Below, piece after piece: positions 39,814-48,501 of a stretch of DNA of 64,000 nucleotides. The stretch is from the NCBI GenBank assembly GCA_045807745.1, contig JBJMGT010000022.1, positions 231,561-295,560 of the forward strand, given 5' to 3'. Under the pieces are notes generated by a model. That model was given only the letters and a program-made list of their open reading frames with translations, did no database searches and was not told the origin of the DNA. A program made the position numbers and the translations under genes. How positions within the stretch are numbered: the stretch's first letter is position 1; every line of letters starts with the position of its first letter. This stretch comes from QHXQ01 sp045807745 (GTDB taxonomy: Bacteria > Acidobacteriota > Blastocatellia > Pyrinomonadales > Pyrinomonadaceae).

Positions 39814-42800
39814 ATGAAGAAGACAATTTGCTGGCAAGCGTTAGCAGTTGCATTCTGTCTGCTCTGCGCGGTTTCCGCCGCCAAGGCACAGGAAGCAAGC
39901 GGCAAAATCTTAGGCACGGTCACCGATCAGCAGGGGGCGGTCGTCCCCGGCGCGAAGGTCACCGTCACCAACACGGGCAGCCAGACAACGCAGATCACGC
40001 GTGACACCATGTCGGCTGAAGACGGCTCTTACCAGATCGTCTCGCTGCCCATCGGCACTTACCGCGTGACGATTGAGCGGCAGGGTTTCAAGCGGTTCAT
40101 CACCGAAGACAATAAGCTCCAGATCAACCAGTCGCTCAAGATCGACGCCACGCTCGAAGCGGGCGCGCCGAATGAGACGGTGGAAGTCACCTCGACCGCG
40201 TCGGGCGTCGAGACGGTCAACCCGACGTTGGGTCAGTCCGTCACGAGCCGGCCCATCGTCAACCTGCCCTTGAACGGGCGCAACGTGTTGCAGCTTGCGC
40301 TCCTGCAACCCGGTGTGACGGAGGATAATCCGTCGGACGGCGGCGCGGGCACGTTCAACATCGCGGGCAATCGCGCCGACTCCGTGACGTTCCTCTTGGA
40401 CGGCGGCGTCAACAACAACCTGTTGTCGAATCGTATCGTCTTCAACCCGAACCCGGACACGGTCGCCGAGTTCCGCCTGCTCACCAGCAACTACACGGCC
40501 GAGTACGGGCGCAATGCCGGCGGCATCATCAGCGTCGTGACCAAGTCGGGCACAAACGATCTGAACTTCTCCTTGTTCGAGTTTTTGCGCAACGACAAGC
40601 TCAACGCCAATAAGTTCTTCAACAACCGCGACAATGTGCCCCGTGAAATTCTGAAGCGCAACCAGTTCGGCGGCACTGTCGGCGGCCCCATCGTGCTGCC
40701 GCATTTCGGTGAGGGCGGCCCCAGAACCAAGAGCTTCCGCGACAAGGCGTTCTTCTTCTTCAGCTATCAGGGGCAACGGCAGGTGCAGACGCAGACGCTC
40801 GGCTCTGTTCAGGTCTTTACCCCGGCAGAGTTGCGCGGTGATTTCTCGCACTCCAACGGCGGCGGCCCCGACCCCGGCGTGGCGGACTTTCTCATCCATA
40901 ACCCACAATTTCAGCCCAACCCGGCGCTCAGGGCGCAGGCGATCATTGATCCCACGCGCATCAACACTATCGCGCAGCGCTACATCGCCGCCGGACTGCT
41001 CCCGACTGCGCCGACAGGCACACTGAAGTCGCAAGGCAGTTCGGTGAACAACTTCGACGAGTTGACCATGAAGTTCGACTTCAACGTGCGGGAGAACGAC
41101 AAGTTCGCCGTGACGTTGGGGCGCTTCAAGAACCCGACGATCCTGCCCTTTAGCGGTGTCAACACGCCGGGTTTCCCCGTCGCGACCAGCTCCACTCGCC
41201 ACTTCGCCAACCTCGCTTACACCACCGTCTTCTCGCAGAACGTGCTCAACGACCTGCGCTTCACGGCGCAGCGCGACAATCAGACGCAGGCTGTGCCGCA
41301 GCGCAAGCTGCCGACGGCGGCCGAGCTAGGGATCGCGATTACGCCGGACAACCCGAGTGGGCCGCCCCGGCTAGGCTTCGATAGCGGCATGAGCGTCGGC
41401 TTCAGCCCGCAAGGGCCGACGAGTCTCATCAACAACACTTTCAACTGGCTCGACACCGTCTCGTGGATCAAGGGTAAGCACGCCATGAAGTTCGGGGGCA
41501 ACTACTCGGCCTACCAGAACAACACGGTGTACGACTTCTACGTCAACGGCGAGTTCGATTTCTTCGGCTCGACCACGGGCAACGACCGCGCGGACTTCCT
41601 GTTCGGCGCGCCCGACGAGTACTTCCAGTTTGGCGAAGCGCCGTCCGACATCCGCACGCGTTCGGTCTACTTCTTCGGCCAAGACGAGTGGCGCTTCCGC
41701 AAGAACCTGACGATCACTTACGGACTGCGCTGGGAGTACAACCAGCCGAAGTATGACACGCGCGGGCGCTCCTTCTCGATTGTGCCGGGGCAGCGCTCGA
41801 CGCGCTTCCCGAACGCGCCGCTCGGACTGCTCTTCCCCGGCGACGCGGGTGCGCCCAAGGGGTCGAACTTCTCCGACTTTAACGACTTCGCCCCGCGCCT
41901 CGGCTTCGCTTGGGATCCGTTCGGCAAGGGCACGACCAGCTTGCGCGGCGGCTTTGGTGTCTTCTACGACATCCTAAAGGGTGAGGATAACCTCCAGTTC
42001 AACGGGCAAGCACCATTCTTCGGCTTCGTGGACGTTGGGCTTGATCGGACGGTGGGGCCCGATCCGTTTGCGAACCCGCTTGGCAACGCTGGGCAGCCGA
42101 ATCCGTTCCCATCTCGACCGCCGGCCCAGAACATCAACTTCGGTGACGCCGGCTTCCTGCCGTTCGGCGGCGGCGGCGTCTATTTCGTCGATCCGCACCT
42201 GCGGACGCCGTACAACTATCAATTCAACCTGAGCCTGCAACACGAGATCGTCAAGAACCTGATCGGCGAGGCGAGCTACGTGGGCAGCATCTCGCACAAG
42301 CTGACGCTCTTGACGGATCGCAACCCGTTCGTGCTCGGCACGACGCATCGCGTGCTGAACACGCAGCCGGGTAACACTGACACCTCGTTTAGCTACATCG
42401 ACGAGTTCCGCAATGTCGGTCATGCCAACTACAACAGCATGCAGTTGAGCTTGCAGCGCCCGCCCACGAAGACGGGTTTCTTAGGGCGCACCTACTTCAC
42501 CATCGGCTACACGTGGGCGCACTCGCTCGACAACGGCTCAGGCTTCCGCAATCGCAACAGCCGCGTGCCCGCGTATAACTTCGACCAGTTCTACGCCAGT
42601 TCCGACTTTGACATCCGGCATCGTTTCACCGCCAGCGGCGGTTGGGACTTGCCGTTTGATACGATGTGGGAATCGGGCCCACACCGGCTGACGCAAGGCT
42701 GGAGTCTCTATCCAATCTTTACTTGGCGCACCGGCTTCCCGATCGACGTGCTGGCGGGCTTCAGCCGCAGCCGCACGCGGCCGGGGCCGTCCGCCGTAGG

Positions 42801-43206
42801 CGATCCCAATCTGGTGCGCGCCAATCTGGTTGGTGGCACGATCACACTCCTCGACCCGCGTGGGCTGGGCAATAGATGGTTCAACGCGAGCAACTTCACG
42901 ACCGCTGGCCTTGGCGGCGCGACCTGTTCGGCGTGCGTGACTAACCCAGCGATACGCACCTACGGCTCGTTGGGGCGCAACGCCTTCCGCGGCCCGCATC
43001 GCACCAACCTCGATCTGGCGATCAGCAAGCTGACGCCGCTCGTGGGCGAGCGTTTGAAGATGGAGTTCCGCGCCGAGTTCTTCAATCTCCCGAATTCGGT
43101 GCAGTTCCGTGATCCGAGCACCAACATCTTGAGCAGTTTGTTCGGGCAGATCTCGGACACTTACGATCCGCGTATCATCCAATTCGCGGTGAAGTTCATC
43201 TACTAA
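39814..43206 (+). CDS. Oar-like TonB-dependent receptor with carboxypeptidase-regulatory domain
   Basis: The 1130-residue outer-membrane protein has a signal peptide (CWQALAVAFCLLCAVSAAKAQ). An N-terminal CarboxypepD_reg domain follows (GKILGTVTDQQGAVVPGAKVTVTNTGS ... LPIGTYRVTIERQGF), then a plug (VNLPLNGRNVLQLALLQPGV, FNIAGNRADSVTFLLDGGVNNN, VAEFRLLTSNYTAEYGRNAGGIISVVTKSGTN) and a long beta-barrel ending in IIQFAVKFIY with the terminal aromatic typical of BAM substrates. Receptors of this type are abundant in Acidobacteriota and thought to import large glycans or peptides; the substrate here is unknown. ATG 39814 is preceded by CCCGGAGTCC; a terminator follows at 43252. Confidence 0.93.
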   Translation: MKKTICWQALAVAFCLLCAVSAAKAQEASGKILGTVTDQQGAVVPGAKVTVTNTGSQTTQITRDTMSAEDGSYQIVSLPIGTYRVTIERQGFKRFITEDNKLQINQSLKIDATLEAGAPNETVEVTSTASGVETVNPTLGQSVTSRPIVNLPLNGRNVLQLALLQPGVTEDNPSDGGAGTFNIAGNRADSVTFLLDGGVNNNLLSNRIVFNPNPDTVAEFRLLTSNYTAEYGRNAGGIISVVTKSGTNDLNFSLFEFLRNDKLNANKFFNNRDNVPREILKRNQFGGTVGGPIVLPHFGEGGPRTKSFRDKAFFFFSYQGQRQVQTQTLGSVQVFTPAELRGDFSHSNGGGPDPGVADFLIHNPQFQPNPALRAQAIIDPTRINTIAQRYIAAGLLPTAPTGTLKSQGSSVNNFDELTMKFDFNVRENDKFAVTLGRFKNPTILPFSGVNTPGFPVATSSTRHFANLAYTTVFSQNVLNDLRFTAQRDNQTQAVPQRKLPTAAELGIAITPDNPSGPPRLGFDSGMSVGFSPQGPTSLINNTFNWLDTVSWIKGKHAMKFGGNYSAYQNNTVYDFYVNGEFDFFGSTTGNDRADFLFGAPDEYFQFGEAPSDIRTRSVYFFGQDEWRFRKNLTITYGLRWEYNQPKYDTRGRSFSIVPGQRSTRFPNAPLGLLFPGDAGAPKGSNFSDFNDFAPRLGFAWDPFGKGTTSLRGGFGVFYDILKGEDNLQFNGQAPFFGFVDVGLDRTVGPDPFANPLGNAGQPNPFPSRPPAQNINFGDAGFLPFGGGGVYFVDPHLRTPYNYQFNLSLQHEIVKNLIGEASYVGSISHKLTLLTDRNPFVLGTTHRVLNTQPGNTDTSFSYIDEFRNVGHANYNSMQLSLQRPPTKTGFLGRTYFTIGYTWAHSLDNGSGFRNRNSRVPAYNFDQFYASSDFDIRHRFTASGGWDLPFDTMWESGPHRLTQGWSLYPIFTWRTGFPIDVLAGFSRSRTRPGPSAVGDPNLVRANLVGGTITLLDPRGLGNRWFNASNFTTAGLGGATCSACVTNPAIRTYGSLGRNAFRGPHRTNLDLAISKLTPLVGERLKMEFRAEFFNLPNSVQFRDPSTNILSSLFGQISDTYDPRIIQFAVKFIY

Positions 43207-43251
43207 CCGAGGGCGGCGGCAGTCTTGCCTCGTGCCGCCGTCGTCACTTGC

Positions 43252-43285
43252 AAGGGCCGGGGACAAAACCCTCCGGCCCTTTTTT
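43252..43285 (+). terminator. Intrinsic terminator of the TonB-dependent receptor gene
   Basis: AAGGGCCGG (43252-43260) pairs with CCGGCCCTT (43273-43281), followed by a T-run. It is 45 bp after the stop. Confidence 0.9.
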
Positions 43286-43435
43286 GTTTGTCCAGCCCGG
43301 CGAGCGTAGGGCGTGCGCGGTACGCGCGGGTGGTGTTAGAATCGCCTGCGTTCCCCTCTCCGATTTTGTCAGGCCTCGCAAATCGCCCCAGGCGCGCGCA
43401 ATCGCCATAGCCGTGTGTTGAAAGGAGCATCGAGC

Positions 43436-44548
43436 ATGTGGATAGCGACCTGCCAGTCTGCCCTGTTCGGCTTTACTCAAGCAGCGCGCAACGCCGTCCG
43501 CCGGACATGGCGCGCAGGCTCTCGCTTGACGCTCGGCGCGTTGCTCATGCTCGCGCTGCCCTACGCGGTCGCAGCACAAGCCGCCCCCGGCATACACACG
43601 CTCTACGGCGATCTCAAAGTTGACGAGAGCCAAACCGACGGTCTCAAGCCCATCAGTTTTGAGCTTCTTCTTATCGAGCGCCGGGGCGGCATCGTCGGGC
43701 GGCAGAATGTGGCCAAGAACAGTCGTTATCGCTTTGAGGACTTGCGCCCCGGCGAGTACGACATCGTCGTGCTGATGGAGAACATGGAAGTCGCGCGCGT
43801 GCGCGCCTCGGTCTACGGCGCGGTGCGCACGGACGTGCGGCAGGACATCCTGCTGGAGTGGAAGTCGGTCGGCGGTAAGCAGCCCAACAAGGCCGGCGTC
43901 GTCGCGGCCGCGGAGCACTACGAGCGCGCGCCGGAGAACACGCGCCTCTTCGACAAGGCGGAAGAGGCCGTGAAGAAGAAACAGTATGCGCCGGCCCTTA
44001 CACTCTTACAGCAACTCGTGGCCGCTGATCCGAAAGACTTCGAGGCGTGGACTGAGTTGGGCACGGTCGCTTTCATCCAACAGAATTTCGCGGCCGCCGA
44101 AGACGCCTATCAACATGCCCTACAAGCCCGCCCGACCTTCAGTCTGGCGCTGCTGGATTTGGGCAAGCTCCGCATGACGCAGAAGGACTACACGGGCGCG
44201 ATTGAAGTATTGCGCCGCGCCGTCAGCGCGCAGCCCAAATCGGCCGACGCCAATCATTTTCTCGGCGAGGCTTATTTGAGCGCCTTGCTGCGCGAGATCA
44301 AACAAGGCTCGCAGAACATCAACGCCATGAACGACGCGGCGCAGCAAGCGGTCAACTACCTCAACACCGCGCTGCAACTCGACCCCGTCGGCAAAGCGGA
44401 AGTCCACCTGCGCCTCGCCGACATCTACAACGCGCTCAACATGAAGACCGAAGCCGTCGCCGAGTGCGAGAAGTTCCTCGCCCAGAAGCCCGACTACCCC
44501 GAACGGAAAAAGATCGAGCAGTTCATCGCCGCCAACAAAAAACAGTAA
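43436..44548 (+). CDS. Secreted TPR protein
   Basis: The 370-residue protein starts at the ATG at 43436 (AAAGGAG 8 nt upstream) with a long signal peptide (LTLGALLMLALPYAVAAQ). An N-terminal beta domain resembles a carboxypeptidase-regulatory fold (GIHTLYGDLKVDESQTDG ... YRFEDLRPGEYDIVVLME). Four or five TPR units follow (about 170-365), for example DFEAWTELGTVAFIQQNFAAAEDAYQHAL and FSLALLDLGKLRMTQKDYTGAIEVLRRAV. It is probably periplasmic or lipid-associated. It lies downstream of the receptor gene on the same strand but behind a terminator, so it is separately transcribed. Confidence 0.85.
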   Translation: MWIATCQSALFGFTQAARNAVRRTWRAGSRLTLGALLMLALPYAVAAQAAPGIHTLYGDLKVDESQTDGLKPISFELLLIERRGGIVGRQNVAKNSRYRFEDLRPGEYDIVVLMENMEVARVRASVYGAVRTDVRQDILLEWKSVGGKQPNKAGVVAAAEHYERAPENTRLFDKAEEAVKKKQYAPALTLLQQLVAADPKDFEAWTELGTVAFIQQNFAAAEDAYQHALQARPTFSLALLDLGKLRMTQKDYTGAIEVLRRAVSAQPKSADANHFLGEAYLSALLREIKQGSQNINAMNDAAQQAVNYLNTALQLDPVGKAEVHLRLADIYNALNMKTEAVAECEKFLAQKPDYPERKKIEQFIAANKKQ

Positions 44549-44553
44549 CCGCT

Positions 44554-44628
44554 GCTTGCGGAATGCGGAATGCGGATTGAAGAGACGACTTCTTTTAATC
44601 CGCAATCCGAAATCCGCATTCCGCAAGC
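44554..44628. repeat. Heptamer-word hairpin R8 (word GGAATGC/GGATTGA)
   Basis: The left arm 44554-44583 and the longer right arm 44591-44628 pair over most of their length; the loop is GACGACT. It begins 5 bp after the TPR gene stop and ends 21 bp before the HD gene start. Confidence 0.88.
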
Positions 44629-44649
44629 GCTTATGCTAGACTCGCGCGC

Positions 44650-45957
44650 GTGAGCGAACGCATCTATCGCGATCCAGTCCACAACATCATTCGCCTACGC
44701 ACGGACACGCGCGAGGGGCGCTTGCTGATCGACCTCGTCGACGCGCCTGAGTTCCAACGCCTGCGCCGCATCAAGCAACTCGGTCTCGCGCTCTACACCT
44801 ATCAAGGCGCGGAGCATTCGCGCTTCACACACTCTCTGGGCGTGCTGCACCTCATCACGCGCGTGCTTGATCGGCTCGGCGAGCGCTACCAGATCGCGGA
44901 AGCGGATCGCGCCGCCGCGCGGGCCGCTGCGCTCTTGCACGACGTGGGGCATGGCTCGTTCTCGCACGTGATGGAGAAAGTCTTAGGTTTTCATCACGAG
45001 CACTTGACGGCGCTCGCGGTGCGCGCCGAAGCGACGGAGATCAACCGCGTGCTCCGCGCATTCGCGCCGCAACTGCCGGAACGCGTCGCCGAGATCATCG
45101 AAGGTAGCTTTCAACCCGCTTGGCTCGCGCAACTCGTCTCGTCGCAGTTGGACGTGGATCGCATGGATTATCTCCTGCGCGATTCGCTGATGACCGGCGC
45201 GAAGTACGGCATCTATGACTTGGAATGGATCATCAATGCGCTCGCGGTCGATGAAACCAACGACCGCATCTACGTCGAGGCGCGCGGCATCTACGCGGTC
45301 GAAGAATATCTGCAAGCGCGCTACTACATGTTCCGGCAGGTCTATTTTCATCGCACGCTCCGGTCGGCCGAGGCCGTCCTGCGCTCAACCCTAAGCCGTG
45401 CGCTCGAACTCGTCGCGGCGGGCGCGGACGTGTGGTGCGCGCGCGACACGGCCTTTGCCAAGCTGCTCCACCGCGAGCCGCTCACCATCGCCGACCATCT
45501 GGAGATGGACGACTCCGACGTGCTCTTTCATCTCAAGCAATGGCGGCGCGCGGACGATGCCGTGCTGCGCGATCTGAGCACGCGCTTCATCGGTCGCCGC
45601 CTCTTCAAAGCGATTGATCTCGACATGCCGCCCGACGAGCGTGCAGACTTTCTCGCCGCCGCCCGCGCCGTCGTCGCGCGCGCAGGCTTCGCACCTGAGT
45701 ACTACTTCATCGAGGATCACGCGGGCGACGTGCCCTACTACAACTACTACCGCGCGGACACCGAGCCGAAGGCACGCATCTACGTCGAAGACGGCTACGC
45801 CCGCCCGCGCGTGCGCGAGATCAGCGAAGTCAGCGAGGTCGTGCGCGGCTTGCAACGCTACGAACTGCACCGCATCTGCTTCCCGCCCGAAGTCAAAGAC
45901 GAGATTTACGCGCTCTACCATGCCACCGCACCGGCCGCACAGGTCGTTGGCGATTAA
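44650..45957 (+). CDS. HD-domain phosphohydrolase, SAMHD1/YwfO-like
   Basis: The 435-residue protein has a complete HD core: EFQRLRRIKQLGLALYTYQGAEHSRFTHSLGV (first His), ALLHDVGHGSFSH (HD pair with GH.xxxH), and LVSSQLDVDRMDYLLRDSLMTG, which carries the last Asp and is typical of the dNTPase-like YwfO/SAMHD1 group. The C-terminal 170 residues form the helical part of that group. It would hydrolyse dNTPs or related nucleotides. It starts with GTG and follows a word-repeat hairpin. Confidence 0.9.
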   Translation: MSERIYRDPVHNIIRLRTDTREGRLLIDLVDAPEFQRLRRIKQLGLALYTYQGAEHSRFTHSLGVLHLITRVLDRLGERYQIAEADRAAARAAALLHDVGHGSFSHVMEKVLGFHHEHLTALAVRAEATEINRVLRAFAPQLPERVAEIIEGSFQPAWLAQLVSSQLDVDRMDYLLRDSLMTGAKYGIYDLEWIINALAVDETNDRIYVEARGIYAVEEYLQARYYMFRQVYFHRTLRSAEAVLRSTLSRALELVAAGADVWCARDTAFAKLLHREPLTIADHLEMDDSDVLFHLKQWRRADDAVLRDLSTRFIGRRLFKAIDLDMPPDERADFLAAARAVVARAGFAPEYYFIEDHAGDVPYYNYYRADTEPKARIYVEDGYARPRVREISEVSEVVRGLQRYELHRICFPPEVKDEIYALYHATAPAAQVVGD

Positions 45958-45968
45958 CCGCAACAGTT

Positions 45969-46898
45969 ATGCTCACAGGTTTTCGCACCAGCGCGAGATC
46001 GAATTGGCCCTTGCGCTTATTGCTCTGCGCAGGCACATGTTTGTGGCTCTGCCTCTCAAGCGCGCCCGCAGGCCTCGCACGCCCGGTGCAGCTTGCGCTC
46101 CTTGACCTCGGCGAGACGGAGACGGCCGCGCATGTGGCCGATCTGTTGACGCAGGCATTCGCCAAGCTGCCGGACTTCACCGTCGTCAATCGCGCGCAGG
46201 CGCGGGCGGCGGCGCGCGGCGTGGGTTACACAGGTTCGCTCAACTTGTCGCTCGCGGAGGCGCGCGACCTCGGCGCGGCCGTCGGCTGCGACTTCTTTGT
46301 CACGGGCGCCGCCGAGACCTTGCGTCGCTCCGCTTTCGACCGCGCAGATTATTACGAAGCATACGCGGCGCTCTTCTTCGTCAGCAGTCGCACGGGCCGG
46401 CTCTTGTTGTGGGAGCAACCGAGCGTCGAAGCCGCGACCGCGCCAGAGGCAGAGAAAGCTATGCTCGCGGAACTGACCCGCCGCGTCGAACGTTACGCAG
46501 AGTTGTTGCGCACCGCGCGCGCGGCCGAGCACGACGAGAAGCTGTTGGCCATCACGCGCGATACGCCGGTCATCGCGGACGTGTCGGATGCTGACAGTGC
46601 AGACAGTGCGCAAGTGCGTGCGCCGCGCCCCTACCGGCGTTTGCAGCCTGCTTACCCCGCGCCGGCCGCGCACATGTCGGCGGAGGCGACCGTCGATGCG
46701 CTGGTCGAGATCGACGCTGATGGCGAGGTCAGGCAAGTGGAGATTGTGCGCTGGGCCGGTTATGGTTTGAACGAGGCGGTTGTCGCGACCGTGCGGCAGA
46801 TGCACTTCTTCCCCGCCCTGCGCGCCGGCCAACCCGTGCCCGTGCACGCACTGCTACGCTACAACTTTCGCAAGCCAGCGCAGGCGAGCAAGGAATAA
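45969..46898 (+). CDS. Secreted FlgO/CsgG-like and TonB C-terminal domain protein
   Basis: The 309-residue protein has a signal peptide (LLLCAGTCLWLCLSSAPAGLA). A middle part resembles penicillin-binding activator/FlgO-type domains (VQLALLDLGETETAAHVADLLTQAFAKLPDFTVVNRAQARAAARGVGYTG ... CDFFVTGAAE). The end is a TonB C-terminal domain (PAPAAHMSAEATVDALVEIDADGEVRQVEIVRWAGYGLNEAVVATVRQMHFFPALRAGQPVPV). Such TonB-box proteins without an obvious ExbB/D locus are frequent in Acidobacteriota. It begins 11 bp after the HD gene stop, so the two are probably one operon. Confidence 0.82.
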   Translation: MLTGFRTSARSNWPLRLLLCAGTCLWLCLSSAPAGLARPVQLALLDLGETETAAHVADLLTQAFAKLPDFTVVNRAQARAAARGVGYTGSLNLSLAEARDLGAAVGCDFFVTGAAETLRRSAFDRADYYEAYAALFFVSSRTGRLLLWEQPSVEAATAPEAEKAMLAELTRRVERYAELLRTARAAEHDEKLLAITRDTPVIADVSDADSADSAQVRAPRPYRRLQPAYPAPAAHMSAEATVDALVEIDADGEVRQVEIVRWAGYGLNEAVVATVRQMHFFPALRAGQPVPVHALLRYNFRKPAQASKE

Positions 46899-46909
46899 CG
46901 TGCTTTCTT

Positions 46910-46978
46910 CTTTGCGTCTTTGCGTGAGACTTATCTTTCGTAAATATGACCTCACGCAAAGACGCTGGAGGCGCAAAG
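46910..46978. repeat. Word-repeat inverted element R9 (word CTTTGCGT)
   Basis: CTTTGCGTCTTTGCGTGAG (46910-46928) pairs with CTCACGCAAAGACG (46951-46964) and with the separate word GCGCAAAG at 46971-46978. The word period is 9-10 nt. It starts 12 bp after the TonB-domain gene stop and lies in the leader of the S41 gene. Confidence 0.85.
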
Positions 46979-47007
46979 AGAGGACGCTAAGCAGGATTGA
47001 GTTTGTA

Positions 47008-48324
47008 ATGATGCAGCGCGAGGTTCAGCAATGGGTTACAGGCTGGCGCGGGTTTATTTGCGCGCTGGTGTGTCTGCTGACTTTCACACCGGCGCAACTG
47101 TTATCACCGGTCGTCTCCGCGCATAAAACTGTTACGACCGCGACGCCCGCAGACCGGCTCGCGGTCTTTGATGATGTGTGGACGACGGTGGGCGCGCGCT
47201 ATTACGATCCGGCGCTCGGCGGTGTTGACTGGTCTGCGTGGGGCGCTTCCTTGCGCCCGCTGGCGGCCCGTGCGCAGACGCAGGACGAGTTGTACGCGAT
47301 CATGCGTCGCCTCGTCGCGCCGCTACATGACGCGCACACACGCGTCTACGCGCCCGGCGAGTATACGGACTGGCAACGGCCGCGTTATCTAACGACCGGC
47401 ATATCTTTGCGTGAACTAGCGGGCGCGCTCGTCGTCGCGCGCGTCGAGCCGGACACGGCGGCGGCCCGCGCCGGTGTGCGCGCGGGCGATGAACTGCTGC
47501 GCGTTGACGGCGCAGCGGCCGCCGAGTTGTTCACGCGTCGCAGCGTAGAGTTCACGGGTAGCTCAACCGCACGCGCCGCACGCCGCGAAGCACTCGCGCG
47601 CCTGTTCGACGGCCCCGCGGAGACAACTGTCAACGCCGTCTTCGCAGACGAGCACGGCCGCACAAAGACGGTGCAACTCACGCGCACATGGGCCGTGCGT
47701 GCGCCCGCTTTTCAGGTGCGCCGCGCGGGCGCTTACGCCATCATCACCTTCAACACGTTCACGCCGGAGATCGCGCTTCAATTAACGCGCGCACTGCGCA
47801 CGGACTTGCGGCGCGCGCGCGGACTCATCCTCGACCTGCGCGACAACGGCGGCGGCGACGCCGAAGCGATGACCGACATCGCCTCCGCGTTCCTGCCCGC
47901 CGGCACGAGTTTGGGCCGGTTCACGGATCGCGCCGGGCAGATCACATCTGAACCGCAGACCCGCACGGCACTCCTGTTGGCAGCCGACGAAGTCGCCGAC
48001 TTCGCCGGCCCGCTCGTCGTGCTCGTCAGCGCACGCACCGCCAGCGCGGCCGAAATCTTCAGCGCCGCGCTACACGAACACAGGCGCGCACGCCTCGTCG
48101 GCGAAGCCACCTGCAGCTGCGTGCTCGGCGTCCGTCGCCGCCACACACTACCCGACGGCGGCGCACTCGACCTCAGCGAACTCGACTATCGCACCGCCAA
48201 CGGCGCACGCCTCGAAGGCACGGGTCTCACGCCCGACGAGACGGTTGCGCCAACACGCGCTGACTTACGAAGTGAGCACGATCCTGTTGTCGCACAGGCC
48301 CTTGAAATCCTTCGCGCGCGGTAA
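47008..48324 (+). CDS. Secreted S41-family C-terminal-processing peptidase
   Basis: The 438-residue protein starts at the ATG at 47008 (or 47011), where a signal peptide begins (FICALVCLLTFTPAQLLS). A PDZ-like domain follows (TTGISLRELAGALVVARVEPDTAAARAGVRAGDELLRVDGA), then the S41 catalytic region: GLILDLRDNGGGDAEAMTDIASAFL, VLVSARTASAAEIFSAALHEHRRARLVGE, where SAAE contains the catalytic Ser, and LDLSELDYRTANGARLEGTGLTPDETV. It resembles Ctp/tricorn-core peptidases. A role in periplasmic protein turnover is likely. The longest frame starts earlier, but that part is the word-repeat leader. Confidence 0.88.
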   Translation: MMQREVQQWVTGWRGFICALVCLLTFTPAQLLSPVVSAHKTVTTATPADRLAVFDDVWTTVGARYYDPALGGVDWSAWGASLRPLAARAQTQDELYAIMRRLVAPLHDAHTRVYAPGEYTDWQRPRYLTTGISLRELAGALVVARVEPDTAAARAGVRAGDELLRVDGAAAAELFTRRSVEFTGSSTARAARREALARLFDGPAETTVNAVFADEHGRTKTVQLTRTWAVRAPAFQVRRAGAYAIITFNTFTPEIALQLTRALRTDLRRARGLILDLRDNGGGDAEAMTDIASAFLPAGTSLGRFTDRAGQITSEPQTRTALLLAADEVADFAGPLVVLVSARTASAAEIFSAALHEHRRARLVGEATCSCVLGVRRRHTLPDGGALDLSELDYRTANGARLEGTGLTPDETVAPTRADLRSEHDPVVAQALEILRAR

Positions 48325-48340
48325 AACAAACAAGTCGTAG

Positions 48341-48439
48341 CCGGGAGCGCGGGCATCTTTGCCCGCCAACGAGCCGTGAGGCGAGTCCATTTGTTCGCGC
48401 GCACGCGCTCATGGCGGGCAGGGATGCCCGCGCTCCTGG
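48341..48439. repeat. GC-rich REP-like palindrome P2 (copy of P1)
   Basis: Arms 48341-48367 (CCGGGAGCGCGGGCAT...) and about 48412-48439 are reverse complements with a few mismatches; each contains the GCGGGCA/TGCCCGC core. The right arm continues into GGCAGTACG, as P1 continues into GGCAGAACG. It lies between the S41 stop and the MgtE-N gene. Confidence 0.9.
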
Positions 48440-48501
48440 CAGTACGTCGCTTTTTTACCGAACCGCTTTCCCTTCCTCGTCTTTGCCTTTATATTGCCCC
48501 C

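Noticed and set aside
39910..41202. 430-codon minus-strand frame opposite the TonB-dependent receptor
   Set aside because: Antisense shadow; the receptor on the plus strand has complete plug and barrel motifs.
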